From assembly GCA_900542325.1 (NCBI GenBank), contig UQMY01000032.1, positions 1-27,428 of the forward strand: a stretch of 27,428 nt of DNA. The letters are read 5' to 3'. Position 1 is the first letter of the stretch, and each line of letters starts with the position of its first letter. The notes beneath the pieces were generated by a model. That model saw only the letters and a list, made by a program, of their open reading frames with translations. It did no database searches and was not told where the DNA came from. This document shows positions 10,136 through 18,842 of the stretch, one piece after another. The DNA comes from an uncultured Collinsella sp. GTDB taxonomy: Bacteria; Actinomycetota; Coriobacteriia; Coriobacteriales; Coriobacteriaceae. The position numbers were made by a program, and so were the translations under genes.

Positions 10136-10561
10136 ATGAACAAGTTGAGGACGCTTGCCGACGTGTTGCGACAGGCTGGCTTTGCACGCATCACGGGCCT
10201 GTTTCTTATCTTTTACCTGCTGTGCTCGACGGCTGTCTGGCTGTCCGAGCCCACGACCCTCACGTTTGGCGATGGTCTCTGGTTTAGCTTTGAGACGGTC
10301 TCGACCATCGGCTTTGGCGATATCCCGGCCGAAACGCCGGTCGCCCGCGCTATTACCGTCGTCCTGAGCGTCATCAGCATCTTCTACATCGCCATGCTCA
10401 CGGGTGTGGCGGTGAACTACTGCAATACGCTCATTAAACTGCGCCAAAAGGACACCATGGCGCGCTTTATGGATGATCTTGAGCATTTGGAAGAGCTCGA
10501 TCGTGACGAGCTCGCTGACCTGTCGCGCCGCGTACGCGAATATCGCCGACGCCAACGCTAG
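10136..10561 (+). CDS. Small two-TM potassium channel protein
   Basis: A 141-residue membrane protein of the KcsA-like ion channel family (Ion_trans_2). TM1 is about residues 18-37, the pore helix LWFSFETVS precedes the selectivity filter TIGFGD at 57-62, and TM2 is about 71-97. A charged C-terminal tail (about 110-141, rich in Glu, Asp and Arg) may form the helical bundle seen in tetrameric channels. There is no RCK domain. The filter has Phe where most K+ channels have Tyr (TVGYGD); GFGD filters are known in real K+ channels. ATG 10136 follows AAAGGGG. The LOG-family gene begins 36 bases later and may be co-transcribed. Confidence 0.88.
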   Translation: MNKLRTLADVLRQAGFARITGLFLIFYLLCSTAVWLSEPTTLTFGDGLWFSFETVSTIGFGDIPAETPVARAITVVLSVISIFYIAMLTGVAVNYCNTLIKLRQKDTMARFMDDLEHLEELDRDELADLSRRVREYRRRQR

Positions 10562-10597
10562 AACGGGCGCCGTGCGTCACGACGAGGGGGACTGAAT

Positions 10598-11131
10598 ATG
10601 AATATCACCGTGTATCTGGGCGCCAGCGTCGGCAATGACCCGGCGTTTCTGCCTGCGGTGCAAGAGCTGGGCAACTGGATTGGCTCCAACGGGCACGCGC
10701 TGGTATACGGCGGGTCTAAATCGGGCCTGATGGGCGCGCTTGCCGATAGCGTGCTCGATGCTGGCGGGCATGTGACGGGCGTTGAGCCGAGCTTTTTTAT
10801 CGAGGCAGAGTTTCAACACGAAGGTATTGACGACCTTATCGTGACGAGCGATATGGCTGAGCGCAAAGCCAAGATGATTGAGCTTGGCGATGCCTTCATT
10901 GCCTTTCCCGGCGGGACGGGCACGCTCGAGGAGATTGCCGAGGTCATGTCTGCGGTATCGTTGGGACACCTGAGTGCTCCGTGCATCCTGTATAACCTGG
11001 ACGGTTACTACAACGACCTCAAGGCGCTGCTCGGGCATATGATCGATAAGGGCTTATCGAGTCCGCAGCGCCAGCAAGGCATCTACTTTGCCGACGATTT
11101 GCGCGAGATTGCCTCGATTATTGGGAGTTGA
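10598..11131 (+). CDS. LOG-family cytokinin riboside 5'-monophosphate phosphoribohydrolase-like protein
   Basis: A 177-residue Rossmann-fold protein. It has the LOG hallmarks YGGSKSGLMGALAD (residues 37-50), MAERK (86-90, with the conserved Arg) and PGGTGTLEE (104-112, catalytic Glu112). LOG proteins hydrolyse N-glycosidic bonds of nucleotide monophosphates; bacterial members act on AMP or related nucleotides. Length is typical. GAGGGGG precedes ATG 10598. It follows the K+ channel closely; a shared function is not evident. Confidence 0.9.
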   Translation: MNITVYLGASVGNDPAFLPAVQELGNWIGSNGHALVYGGSKSGLMGALADSVLDAGGHVTGVEPSFFIEAEFQHEGIDDLIVTSDMAERKAKMIELGDAFIAFPGGTGTLEEIAEVMSAVSLGHLSAPCILYNLDGYYNDLKALLGHMIDKGLSSPQRQQGIYFADDLREIASIIGS

Positions 11132-11211
11132 GGTTCGCATCCGTAGTGCCCTGGCACTCAATGGTGTCGTTTGGGGCGCAGATGGTTGGCTCGTCTGGAC
11201 AATGCTCGCCC

Positions 11212-11217
11212 TACAAT
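11212..11217 (+). promoter_or_regulatory. -10 box TACAAT of the ClC-type gene
   Basis: TACAAT lies 40 bases before ATG 11257 in the gap after the LOG gene, suggesting an independent transcript. The nearest TTG-containing -35 candidate (TTGGCT, 11186-11191) is 20 bp away. Confidence 0.45.
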
Positions 11218-11256
11218 AAGGCGTATCTATGTTGACTTTGACCACGGGAGGACCCG

Positions 11257-12561
11257 ATGGGTAACCTGGCAAAACCCAAAAACCGTGCGCTGTTTTTAGC
11301 TAGCGTTGCTGTGACTGGCGCTTTCGCAGGCGCTGCGGTCTGGCTGTTCTTTTTTGCGATGGAGCACGGTATCGACTATCTATGGACCGAGATTCCGCAA
11401 ATGCTGGGCGTCGCTTCGCCCGAGCTCGCGAGCGGTCCGTTCGGTTTTTTACCGTACCCGTTTTTCGTCTGCCTGCTGGGCGGCCTGCTGATCGGTCTGT
11501 ACGAAAAGATGACGGGCACCAAGACCGATGACCTCAACCAGGTGATGGCCAAGGTAAGGCGCGACTGCCGCTACCCGTACGACAACCTCGGCAAGCTATC
11601 TCTTGCGGCATTGCTGCCGTTGCTGTTTGGCGGAAGCATTGGACCGGAGGCTGGCCTGACCGGTGTCATTGCAGGTCTGTGCAGCTGGGTCGGCGACCGC
11701 ATGCGTTGCTTTGGCGCCGAGTTTAGGCAACTCACGCTGCTGGGTACCCAGGCTGCCCTGACGGCGCTCTTTACCGCGCCTGTCTTTGGCTTTGTGGCGC
11801 CGCTCGCCGGCAGCGCCGACGGCCAGGGCGCCGACGACGATGAGGACTCAGCGTCCGACGAGATCACCATCAAGCTGCCCAAGGCGCAAAAGACCGTGGT
11901 CTACGGCATCGCGATTGCCGGCGGCTTGGGCACCTATCTGTTGCTCGGCCAGCTTATGGGCGGCGGTATGGGTATGCCGAGGTTCGAGGCTGCTCAGGTG
12001 GGCAACCTCGAGCTTGCCTGGCTTATTCCCCTGGCGCTCATCGGCACTGTCTGTGGCTGGCTGTACTTTGTTTCGGAGCACGCGAGCGAGGCACTGGCCC
12101 ACGCCATGGGGGAGCACCCTGTCATCAAGGCCATGCTGGCCGGTTTGGCGCTCGCCATTTGCGGCACGGTCCTGCCCTACACCATGTTTGCCGGCGAGAC
12201 GCAGGCCGATGTGCTCATGGAGACCTATATGACCATTCCCGCTGGCGTACTCATTGCAACCGGTCTTGTCAAGGCCATGCTGACGCCCGCCCTTATCAAC
12301 ATGGGCTGGCGCGGCGGCCACTTCTTCCCGGTTATCTTCTCGGGCGTAAGCCTGGGCTACGGCCTTGCTGTCCTCACCGGCGCCGATCCGGTCTTTTGCG
12401 TCGCCGTCTGCACGGCATCGACGATGGGTGCGGTCATGCGTCAGCCGGTCATGGTCGTGGGCCTGCTGCTCATGTGCTTCCCACTCAAGGGTATCGTCTG
12501 CATGATCATCGCCGCCGTTATCGCCGCCGGCATTCCGCTGCCCAAGCCGCTGCGCAAGTAG
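11257..12561 (+). CDS. ClC-type chloride channel/antiporter family protein
   Basis: A 434-residue multi-pass membrane protein. GGSIGPEAG (residues 125-133) corresponds to the anion-selectivity block that holds the gating Glu in ClC proteins, and GWRGGHFFP (about 349-357) matches the later GxFxP motif. About ten hydrophobic segments are visible, with a short acidic insertion (DGQGADDDEDSASDE, about 188-202) in a predicted loop. ClC proteins carry Cl-, F- or other anions, some coupled to protons. The motifs are looser than in canonical ClC, so ion and mechanism stay open. ATG 11257 follows GGGAGG. Confidence 0.85.
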   Translation: MGNLAKPKNRALFLASVAVTGAFAGAAVWLFFFAMEHGIDYLWTEIPQMLGVASPELASGPFGFLPYPFFVCLLGGLLIGLYEKMTGTKTDDLNQVMAKVRRDCRYPYDNLGKLSLAALLPLLFGGSIGPEAGLTGVIAGLCSWVGDRMRCFGAEFRQLTLLGTQAALTALFTAPVFGFVAPLAGSADGQGADDDEDSASDEITIKLPKAQKTVVYGIAIAGGLGTYLLLGQLMGGGMGMPRFEAAQVGNLELAWLIPLALIGTVCGWLYFVSEHASEALAHAMGEHPVIKAMLAGLALAICGTVLPYTMFAGETQADVLMETYMTIPAGVLIATGLVKAMLTPALINMGWRGGHFFPVIFSGVSLGYGLAVLTGADPVFCVAVCTASTMGAVMRQPVMVVGLLLMCFPLKGIVCMIIAAVIAAGIPLPKPLRK

Positions 12562-12655
12562 CACGATAGCGCGCAGTCAGTACAAACATCTCAAGTCCGG
12601 TGCGGGCGCTGTGTCACGGATTTGCGGGTGGACTGGATTTCGTTCGGTATCGGCG

Positions 12656-13531
12656 CTACTTCCAAATTGCAAGCGCGGCGGTGCCCAGTACGATGAGGGC
12701 GAGACCGATGGCGCTGCGTCGTGAGAGTTTTTCGTTGAATGCCAGACGCGCAAATAGTACCGATACGACAATCGATAGTTTGTCGATCTGCACCGCGACG
12801 CTCACCTGGCCTGCAGCGATGGCGTAGTAATAGAGCAGCCACGATGCTCCGGTTGCGATGCCCGATGTTACGAGAAATGTGAGTTCGCGCCGGTCAACGT
12901 GCGCGACCTGCTCCAGTTTTCCCTTGGCTGCCACGATTGCCCATGCCATAACCAGTACCACGCAGGTGCGGATTGCCGTGGCCAGGTTTGACTCGACGCC
13001 TTCGATGCCGATCTTGGCGAGGATGGAGGTGAGTGCCGCGAACACGGCGGCGCCGAGGGCGTAAGCGAGCCAGGTCCGGTCTTGCTGCTGCTCGGGTCCG
13101 GCGGACTGCTTCTTCTCGATCATTAAAAACGTGCCGAGGGTGATGACAGCGGTTCCCACGAGCTTAACCGCAAGGTTGCTCGTCTCACCAAAAAGCGCGA
13201 TGGCGACCAGCGCGGCGAGCACGGTGCTCATCTTGTCGACCGGTACGACCTTATTGACGTCTCCGATGCTCAACGCCTTAAAGTAACAGATCCACGAAGC
13301 ACCTGTAGCGAGTCCCGAGAGGACGAGAAAGAGCCAGGATCTGGGTTCGATACTGCCAATGGTCCCAATGGATCTAGAAATGCCCGCCATTGCCCAGGCG
13401 AAAACGAGCACCACGCAGGTGCGAATGGCCGTCGCGATATCGGAGTCGGTCTGCTTGATACCGCATTTGGCCAAGATGGATGTGATGCCGGCAAAGAATG
13501 CTGACGCAAATGCTGCGACGACCCACGACAC
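12656..13531 (-). CDS. EamA/DMT-family transporter
   Basis: A 291-residue, ten-TM carrier of the drug/metabolite transporter superfamily with two EamA repeats (about 1-140 and 150-290). The halves are unusually alike: TAIRTCVVLV, ATGASW and TSILAK each occur once per half. The protein ends within the last TM helix. Substrate unknown. Start is GTG 13531, which follows AAGGAGG ten bases upstream; no ATG is better placed. It is convergent with the ClC gene and lies 259 bases beyond the ABC permease on the same strand. Confidence 0.88.
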   Translation of the reverse strand: MSWVVAAFASAFFAGITSILAKCGIKQTDSDIATAIRTCVVLVFAWAMAGISRSIGTIGSIEPRSWLFLVLSGLATGASWICYFKALSIGDVNKVVPVDKMSTVLAALVAIALFGETSNLAVKLVGTAVITLGTFLMIEKKQSAGPEQQQDRTWLAYALGAAVFAALTSILAKIGIEGVESNLATAIRTCVVLVMAWAIVAAKGKLEQVAHVDRRELTFLVTSGIATGASWLLYYYAIAAGQVSVAVQIDKLSIVVSVLFARLAFNEKLSRRSAIGLALIVLGTAALAIWK

Positions 13532-13790
13532 GGGTGCGATGCCTCCTTGGATAATGGGTTTATCCTGCGAGTTTTATGGACATAAGGATACCGCCCCACC
13601 ATGAAGGTTTGATATGGCCGCGGCGAGACGGGGCCATGTTCCGGGGAGCCATTTGGTTAGGGCTCGAATTGAAGGTGAATGTTTTTCCGAGAAGTGAACG
13701 GCATGCCGTGAAGGGTGGTAACGACGTTGTTACTGCTTCGTCTTATCTAGTAAATGAGGTGGGGTGCCGCCCAAGTCCTTTAGCTGTCGA
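13532..13790. other. Intergenic stretch without a convincing gene
   Basis: Separates the ABC permease 3' end from the EamA transporter. A 78-codon open frame on the plus strand (13576-13812) resembles no family I know and overlaps the permease end. An imperfect 16-bp palindrome, GTAAC-N6-GTTAC, lies near 13719-13734. No strong promoter or terminator was recognised. Confidence 0.5.
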
Positions 13791-14489
13791 TTACAGGTCG
13801 CGTACTCGATAAACCTTGGTGCTGACGGTGCAGCTGATTGCGCATAGCGCGAGGGCCAGGACGGCAATTCCTGCGCACAGGCAGCCGAGGACGGCGGAAT
13901 CGGGATTTGCCCCGGCAATCGACATGAGCCAGTTGCTGATGGGGTTGGAGGAGCTCAGCGTGGCCATAGCAAGGCAACCGAGCAAGGCAAACAGACCAAC
14001 GGACAGGCGCAGCGCCTCCATGTGTCCAAAACGAAAGAACAGCGGCTGCGCCAAAAACACCATCATGAGGGAGATGAGCATCGAGGCTGCCGAGGCAATT
14101 GCGATCTCAAATACGACCTGTCCCGTCGGGAAAATGCCTGCATTATTGAAGAGTGGGATGGTGACGATGTTCAACAGCGCGGCCGCACATGCCATGATGG
14201 CCGAGAAAGCAACGATACACAGGTAACGTGCGCAGACGATGTCTTTGCGCGAGAAGGGCAGCGTTGCCCGATAGCGCTCCCATCCGTTTTGATTGTCGAA
14301 GCCGGCTAGCGAGTTCATGATCATGATGGGCGACATGGCGCTGACTGCGCAGGCGCCAGCACTCATGCCGGAATCACCATCCGATGCGTTGGCGAGGGTC
14401 ATCACGATGAATATAAATAAGCCGACACCCGCGATGCTCGGGATAAGCGTGCGAACGATGGCGAGCTCGGACATAAAGGCGCGTTTCAT
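13791..14489 (-). CDS. ABC-2 type permease subunit
   Basis: A 232-residue membrane protein with about six hydrophobic segments, matching the short ABC-2 permease group (ABC2_membrane_5-like) that pairs with YtrB-like ATPases. A central NQNGWERYRATLPFSRKDIVCARY block between TM2 and TM3 is typical: such proteins have WERY-x-LPxSR, the coupling region that contacts the ATPase. The start ATG 14489 overlaps the stop of the ATPase by 4 bases (ATGA), which suggests translational coupling. Third gene of the GntR operon. Confidence 0.87.
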   Translation of the reverse strand: MKRAFMSELAIVRTLIPSIAGVGLFIFIVMTLANASDGDSGMSAGACAVSAMSPIMIMNSLAGFDNQNGWERYRATLPFSRKDIVCARYLCIVAFSAIMACAAALLNIVTIPLFNNAGIFPTGQVVFEIAIASAASMLISLMMVFLAQPLFFRFGHMEALRLSVGLFALLGCLAMATLSSSNPISNWLMSIAGANPDSAVLGCLCAGIAVLALALCAISCTVSTKVYRVRDL

Positions 14490-15367
14490 TTCGAAGCCCC
14501 TTTCAGCATGAGGCGAAGGTAGTCATCAATGGTTGCCCGATCGCAGGGAATCTCGGGGAAAGCCTCGAGCGTATCACGGCGGTTGGGCACGAGCACGTCC
14601 ACGCTATAGGCGTGGCGGGCAGCACGGGCGCCTTCGACGCAAGCCATGAGCTCTGCGGCCTGTGCTTGCGTGCAGTGGGCGATTCCGGCGCGGTTGGTAA
14701 TGTCCTCGCGTGGCAGGTCAAATGCAATCGAACCGTTATCGATGCAGATGACGCGATCGGCGGCGCTATCGAGGTCGGACGTAATGTGGCTCGAGAGCAG
14801 TACGCTGCGCTGGCCGTCGGAAACAAAGGCGAGCAGCTCATCGAGCAGCTCCTCGCGCGCCATGGGATCGAGGCCCGCGGTGGCTTCGTCCAAAACGAGC
14901 AGCCTGGCATTGTGGCTGAGCGCACAGGCGAGCTGCAGCTTCATACCCATGCCGCGGGAGAGGTCTTTGACCTTGGCTTTGGGATCAAGGCCAAATCGTT
15001 CGATAAATCTGGCGAATGTTTCGCGACTCCATGTGGGGTGCGCCGGGCCTACGAGCGTCTCGATCTGGCCCACCTTGAGCGTGGAAGGGAAAGGACACGT
15101 GTCCAGGACAAGACCGATGCGGGAGCGCAGATGGCGCTGTGTCTCGCCGGGCGCGTCGGTGCCGCAGTGCTGCCCAAACAGGTGCACCTCGCCGGCATCG
15201 AGCTTTATGAGTCCGAGCGCGGCGCGAATCGTCGTTGTCTTACCGGCGCCGTTTGCGCCCACAAAGCCAACAATCTGGCCGGGCTCCACGGTGAGTGTGA
15301 CATCGCGTAGGGAAAAGCGGTCGCTTACGCGGCGTGAGACGCCTTTGAGTTCTAGCAAGTTTTGCAT
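14486..15367 (-). CDS. ABC transporter ATP-binding protein
   Basis: A 293-residue ATPase. Walker A GANGAGKT is at 37-44, signature LSRGM at 136-140 (in place of LSGGQ), Walker B ends in LLVLDEA near 156-162, and LSSHI near 197-202 includes the H-loop. The Q-loop position reads LVLDT, so Gln is replaced, as happens in some exporters linked to YtrA regulators. The last 80 residues form a C-terminal domain common in this group. ATG 15367 is chosen because AGAAAGG is nine bases upstream; the frame is open further but without conserved residues. Second gene of the operon, 23 bases after the GntR gene. Confidence 0.9.
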   Translation of the reverse strand: MQNLLELKGVSRRVSDRFSLRDVTLTVEPGQIVGFVGANGAGKTTTIRAALGLIKLDAGEVHLFGQHCGTDAPGETQRHLRSRIGLVLDTCPFPSTLKVGQIETLVGPAHPTWSRETFARFIERFGLDPKAKVKDLSRGMGMKLQLACALSHNARLLVLDEATAGLDPMAREELLDELLAFVSDGQRSVLLSSHITSDLDSAADRVICIDNGSIAFDLPREDITNRAGIAHCTQAQAAELMACVEGARAARHAYSVDVLVPNRRDTLEAFPEIPCDRATIDDYLRLMLKGASK

Positions 15368-15390
15368 GGTATAGCCTTTCTTGCAGATGG

Positions 15391-15771
15391 CTACTGCATG
15401 GTTTCGGGGGCTACAAGGTCGAGCATCTCGTGCAATTTGTCGCGCGTGACGCCCAGGGTTTCGACCTGCGTAGCGGCCTGCGCAAGCAACTCTTCGATAT
15501 GGCAAAGCTGGTTTTCGCGCAAGAGTTCCTGGTTGCCCTCGGCGACAAAGCAGCCCTTGCCCTGCACGGTACAGATAAAGCCAAGTTGTTCCAGGTCGGC
15601 ATAGGCGCGCTTGGTGGTGATGACACTCACACCGAGGTCGCTCGCGAGCGCGCGGATGCTGGGGAGTTTGGCTCCTGCAGCGAGTGCGCCCGAAAGGATC
15701 TGAGCTTTGACCTGCGAGGAGATCTGCTCATAGATGGGCTTGTCGCTCGAATTGGATAGGATGATGTCCAC
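15391..15771 (-). CDS. GntR-family transcriptional regulator, YtrA subfamily
   Basis: A 126-residue regulator. Residues 10-75 form the winged helix (PIYEQISSQVKAQILSG, then LPSIRALASDLGVSVITTKRAYADLE, then GKGCFVAE). The tail of about 50 residues is the short dimerising helix pair of the YtrA subfamily, which lacks a big ligand domain. These repressors usually control the ABC exporter encoded next to them, often in response to cell-wall antibiotics. Start GTG 15771 has AAGGAG well placed. First gene of the operon; its promoter region carries GTGTA/TACAC half-sites. Confidence 0.92.
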   Translation of the reverse strand: MDIILSNSSDKPIYEQISSQVKAQILSGALAAGAKLPSIRALASDLGVSVITTKRAYADLEQLGFICTVQGKGCFVAEGNQELLRENQLCHIEELLAQAATQVETLGVTRDKLHEMLDLVAPETMQ

Positions 15772-15793
15772 AGCGGCTCCTTAGCTGTTGGGC

Positions 15794-15849
15794 TACACGT
15801 GTATATAACCGGTAAGCACAGTATATATACACTATGCACAGTTATGCAA
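15794..15849 (-). promoter_or_regulatory. Promoter and YtrA-type operator of the GntR-ABC operon
   Basis: On the minus strand, -35 TTGCAT (15844-15849) and -10 TATACT (15820-15825) are 18 bp apart. Inverted arms GTGTATAT (15799-15806) and ATATACAC (15825-15832) surround an 18-bp spacer and touch the -10 box; TACACGTGTA (15794-15803) adds a perfect 10-bp palindrome. YtrA-family regulators are known to bind GTGTA-N-TACAC sites, so autorepression is a well-grounded inference. Confidence 0.65.
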
Positions 15850-15896
15850 GAGGAAATGTGGAATAGCCTGCCAGTGTCGCGCTTACTTCAAAACAA

Positions 15897-16202
15897 TCTC
15901 AATCTGTAACACCTAGGTCCGTTTTGGGTCGCTTGCTGTTACAGATTGAGATGTTATTTGCCCGCCTGTCTATTTGTCTCAATCTGTAACAGTAAGAGTC
16001 GATTTGGGCGGCTAGATGTTACAGATTGAGACATTGGTTGCCTTCCTGCCGGTTTATCTCAATCTGTAACAGGTGGAGGCTCAAAACCCGTCTTTCTGCT
16101 ACAGATTGAGACGAGATTGAGACGGTGTCGATCTTCCCAGCCGTTTATCTCAATCTGTAACACCAGGAACGCTAAAACCCGTCTATCTGTTACAGATCGA
16201 GA
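15897..16202. repeat. Array of four inverted-repeat units (eight alternating 15-bp repeats)
   Basis: TCTCAATCTGTAACA occurs at 15897, 15977, 16057 and 16148. Its reverse complement starts at 15937, 16017, 16097 (one mismatch) and 16188 (one mismatch). Each pair makes a 55-bp unit with a 25-nt loop. Units are joined by 25-nt linkers, except the last, which is 36 nt because an 11-nt GAGATTGAGAC is duplicated. Repeats thus alternate in orientation every 40 bp. The loops resemble one another (TTTGGG in units 1-2, AAAACCC in units 3-4), as do the linkers (GCC-N2-CCTG), so the whole is a diverged 80-bp tandem repeat. The surrounding 15850-16287 holds no gene. It lies upstream of both flanking divergent promoters. 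Confidence 0.92.
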
Positions 16203-16287
16203 CAGTCCTTGAGGCGGCTGCCCGGTGCACAGCGAGCTTGGCTGATGAATTTGTCCTGATAGGTGCCCTGTGGCGGGATTTCGCGGC

Positions 16288-16293
16288 TACAAT
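16288..16293 (+). promoter_or_regulatory. -10 box TACAAT of prfC
   Basis: TACAAT 47 bases before ATG 16341, downstream of the repeat array. The -35 region is poor (TGCCCT at 16264-16269). Confidence 0.5.
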
Positions 16294-16340
16294 AGTACGG
16301 TTTCAACGACGTAATGCACTCAATGCAAGAAAGGATCCGC

Positions 16341-17954
<1,614 letters not shown>

Positions 17955-17959
17955 TGCGC

Positions 17960-17991
17960 CGGCGCGGTGGTCCTGTGGGGCTGCCGCGCCG
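17960..17991 (+). terminator. GC-rich hairpin after prfC
   Basis: CGGCGCGG (17960-17967) and CCGCGCCG (17984-17991) are inverted with a 16-nt loop, six bases after the prfC stop. There is no T run, so this is a weak terminator candidate. Confidence 0.3.
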
Positions 17992-17996
17992 CTTGC

Positions 17997-18025
17997 TTGC
18001 CTGCCGCCGTGTGAGCGGCTATCAT
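17997..18025 (+). promoter_or_regulatory. Promoter of the VUT transporter gene
   Basis: -35 TTGCCT (17997-18002) and -10 TATCAT (18020-18025) with exact 17-bp spacing. It implies a leader of about 80 nt that includes the candidate riboswitch. Confidence 0.55.
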
Positions 18026-18055
18026 ACCCACCGTCGCCTCAAGACCGTGGCGGCC

Positions 18056-18104
18056 GAGCAGTTCGGGTCCGATATCCTGCTCGTTAAACCTAAAACCAAA
18101 GGAG
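18056..18104 (+). promoter_or_regulatory. Candidate preQ1-I-like riboswitch in the VUT leader
   Basis: GAGCAG (18056-18061) pairs with CTGCTC (18077-18082). The 15-nt loop opens with TTC and ends in C right before the 3' arm, and an A-rich tail follows (GTTAAACCTAAAACC) in which ACC could pair with loop GGT to close an H-type pseudoknot. That order (P1, UUC, pseudoknot strand, C, P1', A-rich tail) is the layout of preQ1-I aptamers, though the loop is longer and the core is not an exact match. The ribosome site AAAGGAG (18098-18104) begins right after the tail, allowing control of translation. The downstream gene family is a known preQ1 regulon member. Tentative. Confidence 0.3.
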
Positions 18105-18110
18105 TACATA

Positions 18111-18833
18111 ATGATCAAGAAGGTCATGGAGGACTACAAGGTCCTGTTGCGGAGCATTCCCGCGGCAACGGTTTCGCTGTTTATCGTGAGCGTTATCATG
18201 ATGAACCTGCTGGCCAACAAGGAGCTTATCAGCCTGCCGTATCTGGCACTCGATTGCGGCTTTGTGGTGAGCTGGGTTTCGTTTTTGTGCCAGGACATGA
18301 TTTGCAAGCGCTTTGGCGCCAAGGCATCCATCAAAATTTCTATCCTCGCGTTGGCGGTCAACCTGGCCGTGAGCCTGTGCTTTTGGCTGTGCTCGCTCAC
18401 GCCCGGCATGTGGGGCGCCTACTATGACACGGGCATGATCGAGGTCAACACCGCCCTTAACGCCACCATCGGCGGCACCTGGTACGTGGTGTTTGGATCT
18501 TCGCTCGCCATGCTCGTCTCTGCCGTGGTCAACTCCACGCTCAACCAGTCGCTCGGCCGTGTGCTCAAAAAGAATAACTTTGCGAGCTTTGCCTTCCGCT
18601 CCTATGTGTCCACGGGTGTTGGCCAGTTTATCGACAACCTGGTCTTTGCCATTGTGGTGAGCCACACGTTCTTTGGCTGGACCTGGGTACAGGTCCTTAT
18701 GTGCTCGCTGACCGGCGCTGTTGCCGAGCTGCTGTGCGAGGTCTTCCTGAGCCCCGTGGGCTACAAGGTCGTGCGCAGCTGGGAGCGCGAGAATGTGGGC
18801 GCCGAGTACCTCAAGCGCCATGCAACCGCCTAA
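18111..18833 (+). CDS. VUT family (YhhQ/DUF165) probable queuosine-precursor transporter
   Basis: A 240-residue membrane protein with six or so hydrophobic segments. IVSVIMMNLLANKELI, then LPYLALDCGFVVSWVSFLCQDMICKRFGAKAS, and later VSTGVGQFIDNLVFAIV, are the conserved blocks of the vitamin-uptake-type (VUT, DUF165) family, in which YhhQ imports queuosine precursors such as preQ0 and preQ1. AAAGGAG precedes ATG 18111. The gene has its own promoter and a structured leader, and is followed 9 bases later by an SDR gene, so the two probably form an operon. Substrate assignment is by family only. Confidence 0.85.
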   Translation: MIKKVMEDYKVLLRSIPAATVSLFIVSVIMMNLLANKELISLPYLALDCGFVVSWVSFLCQDMICKRFGAKASIKISILALAVNLAVSLCFWLCSLTPGMWGAYYDTGMIEVNTALNATIGGTWYVVFGSSLAMLVSAVVNSTLNQSLGRVLKKNNFASFAFRSYVSTGVGQFIDNLVFAIVVSHTFFGWTWVQVLMCSLTGAVAELLCEVFLSPVGYKVVRSWERENVGAEYLKRHATA

Positions 18834-18842
18834 GGAGCAAGC

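Noticed and set aside
13576..13812. 78-codon plus-strand frame in the gap before the ABC permease
   Set aside because: Unlike any family I know and it overlaps the real 3' end of the permease on the other strand.
15897..16202. CRISPR array
   Set aside because: The repeats are only 15 bp and alternate in orientation, the spacers resemble each other, and no cas gene is near.
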